A stretch of DNA of 64,000 nt from the NCBI RefSeq assembly GCF_000280925.3, contig NZ_CP012109.1:8018501-8082500 (forward strand), in the 5' to 3' direction. A program made the position numbers and the translations under genes. The DNA comes from Myxococcus hansupus. Its GTDB lineage: Bacteria > Myxococcota > Myxococcia > Myxococcales > Myxococcaceae. The notes below the pieces were generated by a model. The model was given only the letters and a program-made list of their open reading frames with translations. It was not told where the DNA came from and searched no databases. This document shows, piece by piece, positions 60,500 through 64,000 of this stretch (within the stretch, counting starts at the first letter, position 1; the number at the start of each line of letters is the position of its first letter).

Positions 60500-61739
60500 G
60501 AACCTGATGGCGTGGTTGACCGGAAACCTGTCTCCGTCCGCCCGCATCTGGACGGCGCTGGCGCCGGCCATCATCGCCTGTGCCTACTTCATTGGCGGGC
60601 TGCTCCTCTTCTGCATCCGCTGCGCCTTCAAGGGCATTCCCCGCGACGAGGAGACGCTCAAGCGCGGCAGCACGGTGCTGGTGGGCTTCTTCCTCCGGCA
60701 CTACTTCTTCTGGGTCATCCAGCCCTTGTGGGCGGTGATTCTGCGCTCGGGCCTGCCGGCCAACGCGCTGTCCATGCTGTCGGGCCTGCTGGGCATCTCG
60801 TCCGGCGTGGCGGTGGCCGCGGGCCGCTTCGCGCTGGGCGGCTGGCTCTTCCTCTTCGCCGGCATCCTGGACGTGATGGACGGGCGCATCGCCCGCGAGC
60901 GCAAGGAGGCCAACCCCGCGGGCGCGGCGCTGGACTCGGTGCTGGACCGCTACGTCGACTCCGCCATGCTGATGGGCCTGGCCTGGTACTACCGGGGCAC
61001 GTGGGTGCTGCTGCCCGCGCTGCTGGCGCTGCTCGGCTCGTCGCTGGTGCCCTACGTGCGCGCCAAGGGAGAGGGCCTGGGCGTCAACGTGCGCGACGGC
61101 GCCATGCAGCGGCTGGAGCGGGTGCTCTTCATGGGCGCCGGCACGGCGCTGTCCCCCATCCTGGAGGCCGTCTTCTGGCCCGAGGAGAAGCACCCCATGC
61201 ACTGGCTGGCGGTGGTGGGGCTCGTCTTCGTGGCCGTCATGAGCAACGTCACGGCGCTCTCGCGCTTCCGCAACCTGGTGAAGGCGCTGGCGCCCAAGCG
61301 TCAGGAGGCGCGCTCCGGCAAGGCCATCCTCGGGCTCAACGCCCTGGCGGGCGCGCTGGCCACCGCGGTGGACTTCGCGCTGGTGCTGGCCCTGGTGGAG
61401 TGGGTGGGCATGATGCCCGCCTGGGCCACGGTGCTGGGCTGCGGCCTGGGCGCGGTCGTCAACTACTCCATCAACCGGGTGCTCACCTTCAAGAGCAACG
61501 GCGCGGTGGCGCGGCAGCTCGCGCGCTACTCGGTGGTGAGCGGCACCAGCGCGCTGCTCAACGCGGGCGGCGTGGCGCTGCTGACGTTGCACCCGCAGCT
61601 CGCCTATGCCCTGGGATGGTGGCTGGTGCGCGGCGTGGTGTACTTCGCGTGGAACCTGCCGCTGCAGCGCGACTACGTCTTCAACAACGAGGCGCCCGCC
61701 GACGACGACCTCCTGGAGCAGCGGCCCCATGCGGCGTGA
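60492..61739 (+). CDS. CDP-alcohol phosphatidyltransferase - GtrA fusion
   Basis: 415 residues from GTG 60492 with AGGAG 6 bases upstream. The N-terminal half has the full CDP-OH-P signature D-G-xx-A-R-x8-G-xxx-D-xxx-D (Asp130, Gly131, Ala134, Arg135, Gly144, Asp148, Asp152) among several helices: it should attach inositol phosphate (or another alcohol) to CDP-diacylglycerol. From ~277 the C-terminal half is a GtrA-like four-helix domain (TAVDFALVLALVEW, NYSINRVLTFKSN), normally a separate small protein linked to flipping of polyprenyl-linked sugars. The fusion suggests synthesis coupled to transbilayer movement. Confidence 0.86.
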   Translation: MLENLMAWLTGNLSPSARIWTALAPAIIACAYFIGGLLLFCIRCAFKGIPRDEETLKRGSTVLVGFFLRHYFFWVIQPLWAVILRSGLPANALSMLSGLLGISSGVAVAAGRFALGGWLFLFAGILDVMDGRIARERKEANPAGAALDSVLDRYVDSAMLMGLAWYYRGTWVLLPALLALLGSSLVPYVRAKGEGLGVNVRDGAMQRLERVLFMGAGTALSPILEAVFWPEEKHPMHWLAVVGLVFVAVMSNVTALSRFRNLVKALAPKRQEARSGKAILGLNALAGALATAVDFALVLALVEWVGMMPAWATVLGCGLGAVVNYSINRVLTFKSNGAVARQLARYSVVSGTSALLNAGGVALLTLHPQLAYALGWWLVRGVVYFAWNLPLQRDYVFNNEAPADDDLLEQRPHAA

Positions 61740-62736
61740 ACGCCGCTTCCAGGGGATGAAGGGCCTGGCCCTGGCCGCCGCGCTCGTGCTGCCCTCCGCG
61801 GCGGTAGCGGCGGCGACGGGCGCGGTGCTGGAGCCGAAGTTCTCCTCGAGCGACAACTACGGGGAGAACTTCTCCTTCATCGGAGACCTGGACGACGGCA
61901 CCTTCATCTTCGCCCAGTTGACGGTGACGAACATCGGCCCGGGCTCGCGCACCGGCATCTGCCGGACCACGGTGCTCACGCCCGGCCAGAAGGCCTGGGC
62001 CGCGCAGACCAAGGTCAAGGCAAAGGACTGGGGCTACGACGCGGACACCGGGACGCTGAAGATGGGCCCGTGCTCGGCGCGCTCCTCGGCCGAGGGCACG
62101 CGGGTGGAAATCCCGCTGGATGGCGGGCGGGTGCTCCTGGAGTACGCCGCGCCCATGACGCGCCAGACGGTGGACGGCTCCCTGGTGGAGGTGGGCAAGG
62201 ACCGCTACCACCACGAGCTGACACTGCCCTTCAGCGCGTTGAAGGCGACGGTGAAGCGCCCCAAGGGCACGGACGTCACCGGCGCGGGCGGCGGGTACGC
62301 GGACCACACCCGCTCCACCATCGCGCCGGCGAAGCTGGCGAAGCGCTGGGTGCGTTTCCGGGCGCTGCGCGGCGGCGAGAAGCTGTTGCTGCTGGCGCGC
62401 GAGGGACACGAAGGGGACTACGGCCCCGTCTATGCGATGGCGGAAGGCGCCGAGGCTCGCACGCTGGAGCACTTCACCCTCGCGCGGGACGGCGTGAAGG
62501 AGCGGAGCTCCTGGAAGGTGGAGCTCTTCGCCAACGGCTCCCCTGCCATGGTGCTGCGCTCCACCTCCCTGCTGCAGCGCAGCGCGCCCGTGGAGGACCT
62601 GGGCAGCGTGCTGGGCGGCATCGTGCGGACGGTGGTGGGCTCGCCCGTGACGTACCTGCACCGCGGCGTGCTGGAGCGCGAGGGACAGCCACCGGTGACG
62701 GGGCTGATGGAAGTCACGCTCGAGGGCGACTTGTGA
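61729..62736 (+). CDS. Exported Svf1/AttH-like lipocalin-type protein
   Basis: 335 residues from ATG 61729, overlapping the previous gene by 11 bases. The leader ends PSAAVAAATG. The body shows DGTFIFAQLTVTNIGPGSRTG, similar to the N-terminal half of Svf1-type lipocalins (a single strand pattern of xxGxFxxxQ...xSNxG), and GYADHTRSTIAPAKLAKRW, which parallels the GYxDHNWG...RW of Svf1, AttH and CrtC proteins. In yeast Svf1 binds and moves ceramides, which fits this operon. The similarity was judged by eye, so the fold is inferred. Confidence 0.6.
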   Translation: MRRERRFQGMKGLALAAALVLPSAAVAAATGAVLEPKFSSSDNYGENFSFIGDLDDGTFIFAQLTVTNIGPGSRTGICRTTVLTPGQKAWAAQTKVKAKDWGYDADTGTLKMGPCSARSSAEGTRVEIPLDGGRVLLEYAAPMTRQTVDGSLVEVGKDRYHHELTLPFSALKATVKRPKGTDVTGAGGGYADHTRSTIAPAKLAKRWVRFRALRGGEKLLLLAREGHEGDYGPVYAMAEGAEARTLEHFTLARDGVKERSSWKVELFANGSPAMVLRSTSLLQRSAPVEDLGSVLGGIVRTVVGSPVTYLHRGVLEREGQPPVTGLMEVTLEGDL

Positions 62737-63314
62737 GCTTCACGCTGTTGCGAGAGGTGCACCACGTGCCGGGCGTGCGCGGCTGGGTGCGCAAGCAGGT
62801 GCTGCGCTCGGTGGCGCGCTGCGTGGAGTGGACCACGAAGCTGCCGGGGCGCGGGTTGAACGTGTCGCGGGTGAATGACTGGCTCCACGTCGGCGGCGCG
62901 GTGCCTCGCTCCCGGTACGCGGAGCTGAAGGCGCGCGGCATCACCGCGGTGATTGACGTGCGAGGCGAGCGCTGTGACGACGCGGCGGCGCTGGCGGCGC
63001 TGGGCATCGAGCTGCTGAACCTGCCGGTGACGGACCGCTACCCCCCCTCGGTGGAGCAGTTGATGCGCGGCGTGGCGTGGGCGCTGCCCCGGCTGGCGCA
63101 GGGCGGGCAGTTGTTCACGCATTGCGAGCACGGCGTGGGCCGAGGCCCGCTGGTGGGGCTGGCGGTGATGGTGGCCCGCGGCTTCGAGGCGCCCGCCGCC
63201 TACCGCGAGCTGCGGCAGGCGCGCTGGCAGTCCACGCTGAACGACCGGCAGCTCAACGGGCTCGCGGACTTCGTCGCCGCGTGGCAGGCCCGGTCGGCGG
63301 AACGCGCGGCCTAG
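62733..63314 (+). CDS. PTP/dual-specificity-type phosphatase
   Basis: 193 residues from GTG 62733, overlapping the previous stop as GTGA. P-loop HCEHGVGRGP (HCxxGxxRGP) with Cys131; upstream, ITAVIDVRGERCDD and the general acid region LNLPVTDRYPP are typical of the DSP/PTPMT1-like group. In this operon it probably removes the phosphate from phosphatidylinositol-phosphate to give phosphatidylinositol, as in the equivalent Bacteroides cluster. A protein phosphatase role cannot be excluded. Confidence 0.85.
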   Translation: MSFTLLREVHHVPGVRGWVRKQVLRSVARCVEWTTKLPGRGLNVSRVNDWLHVGGAVPRSRYAELKARGITAVIDVRGERCDDAAALAALGIELLNLPVTDRYPPSVEQLMRGVAWALPRLAQGGQLFTHCEHGVGRGPLVGLAVMVARGFEAPAAYRELRQARWQSTLNDRQLNGLADFVAAWQARSAERAA

Positions 63315-63339
63315 GGCGTCCCGCCGCCTTCCTCCGCGG

Positions 63340-64000
63340 CTACGGCGCCTTCACCAGCGTGGTGCCCTGGGACAGCCACGCCCGCGAGCTGCCTTCCACG
63401 GCGTAGGTGAAGTCGTCTCGCGAGCCACGGGCGTACACCTCCGAGACGAGCCCCGTGTCATCCGGCACCGCGCTCCCCAGCCGCAGCGCCTGCGTGGGAA
63501 GCCCCTCCCCGCTCACCTCCACGAGGATGCCGGGCCGTTCCAGGCCCGCCTGCGCTTCAGGCACCTGCGCGTCGACCCATCGCGTGGCCTCCAACCGCTG
63601 AAGCCAGACGAGCAGGCTCTCCACCTGCGTGCCGTCGAGCGTGAAGTTCGCGGGCGCCGGCTTCGGCTCGAGGAGCGCCCACGCCGAGCCCTCCTTCGCC
63701 ACGACCAGCCGCGTGTCCCCCTCCTGGAGCAGCAACCGGTTCACCTTCGCCGTGTCGAAATCCAGCAGGCGCAGGTCGCGCAGGTCCGTCAGACGCTTGC
63801 GCAGCCGGACGGCTTCCGTCGCGTTGACGGTGAACAGCCGCGCATCTCCCTCCAACTGGACGGGGATGGGGTCCAGCGAGGCCGGCGCGGACGGACGGCC
63901 CAGGTGCAGCGCCACCGCCTTGCCATTCTTGAGCCGTGCCTCCACGGTGTCGCGCGCGCTGCCCAGGGCCTGCGCGGCCTGCGTGGCGCGCTCGCCCACG
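63340..64000 (-). CDS. DUF4340-domain protein (5' end outside window)
   Basis: The N-terminus is beyond the window; at least 219 codons are visible, and the GTG at 63999 is probably internal. Repeated beta units with FTVNATEAVRLRKRLTDLRDLRLLDFD and NFTLDGTQVESLLVWL match DUF4340 proteins, which are often encoded beside gliding-type ABC transporter genes (GldG group). That context cannot be checked here. It converges on the phosphatase gene with 25 bp between stops. Confidence 0.82.
   Translation of the reverse strand, partial: VGERATQAAQALGSARDTVEARLKNGKAVALHLGRPSAPASLDPIPVQLEGDARLFTVNATEAVRLRKRLTDLRDLRLLDFDTAKVNRLLLQEGDTRLVVAKEGSAWALLEPKPAPANFTLDGTQVESLLVWLQRLEATRWVDAQVPEAQAGLERPGILVEVSGEGLPTQALRLGSAVPDDTGLVSEVYARGSRDDFTYAVEGSSRAWLSQGTTLVKAP

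Noticed and set aside
1..64000. tRNA, rRNA, transposase, integrase or prophage genes
   Set aside because: None recognised on either strand by reading; no att-like direct repeats flank a foreign-looking block.

Overview
The window looks like ordinary chromosome from a myxobacterium, most likely Myxococcaceae (Myxococcus, Corallococcus, Pyxidicoccus or a close relative). The reasons are very high GC with strong G/C bias at third codon positions, many GTG starts, many lipoproteins, a serine/threonine kinase fused to a STAND ATPase and an FGE-like domain, an AgmX/PglI-type protein, an ADYC-type lipoprotein and dense two-component signalling. I see no rRNA, tRNA, IS element, prophage, CRISPR array or replication origin. 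The first and last genes are cut by the window edges. High GC produces long open frames opposite most real genes; I treated these as shadows.

Layout. 1-4606: a Tat-type NAD(P)-binding epimerase-like protein (partial), an NTP/NDP-exchange-like transporter, a class I aminotransferase and an AMIN-like lipoprotein. 4607-11131: 4-alpha-glucanotransferase, then an RND efflux pump and its adaptor lipoprotein. 11284-20749: an ADYC lipoprotein with NGRNL repeats, a 1272-residue kinase/STAND/FGE fusion, a receiver protein, and two large secreted lipoproteins, one of lower GC and one with a clear intrinsic terminator. 21004-26866: a HIT protein, a giant DUF4011-helicase-nuclease (Hhe-like defence candidate) with 14 heptad repeats, and a Uma2-type nuclease. 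27052-36567: a TonB-type receptor with TPR and PEGA modules, a GNAT acetyltransferase, a nitronate-monooxygenase-like protein, a YfhO-like membrane protein, gloA, nudC and queE. 36584-43183: small membrane proteins, a GIY-YIG nuclease, a CBS protein, a hydrolase, then two parvulin-type chaperones followed by pdxA. 43259-48010: a ferredoxin-like protein, an AgmX/PglI-type protein, small orphans and an aminopeptidase P. 48026-52068: a tightly overlapping operon of a thioredoxin-like protein, two histidine kinases and two response regulators, possibly led by a small ORF. 52206-57841: an HPF/RaiA protein, an alcohol dehydrogenase, a surface-repeat protein, an aldo/keto reductase and a PNPOx-like protein.

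58261-63314 is the most interesting part. Five overlapping genes encode myo-inositol-phosphate synthase, an Aur1-like PAP2 phosphotransferase, a CDP-alcohol phosphatidyltransferase fused to a GtrA domain, an exported Svf1/lipocalin-like protein and a PTP-type phosphatase. Together they read as a pathway that makes inositol, attaches it to phospholipid and possibly to ceramide, dephosphorylates the product and perhaps handles the finished lipid. The window ends in a DUF4340 protein.

Protein functions are inferred from motifs read by eye; no database search was possible. Start codons were chosen from ribosome-binding sites, signal peptides and family start points and are uncertain where stated.
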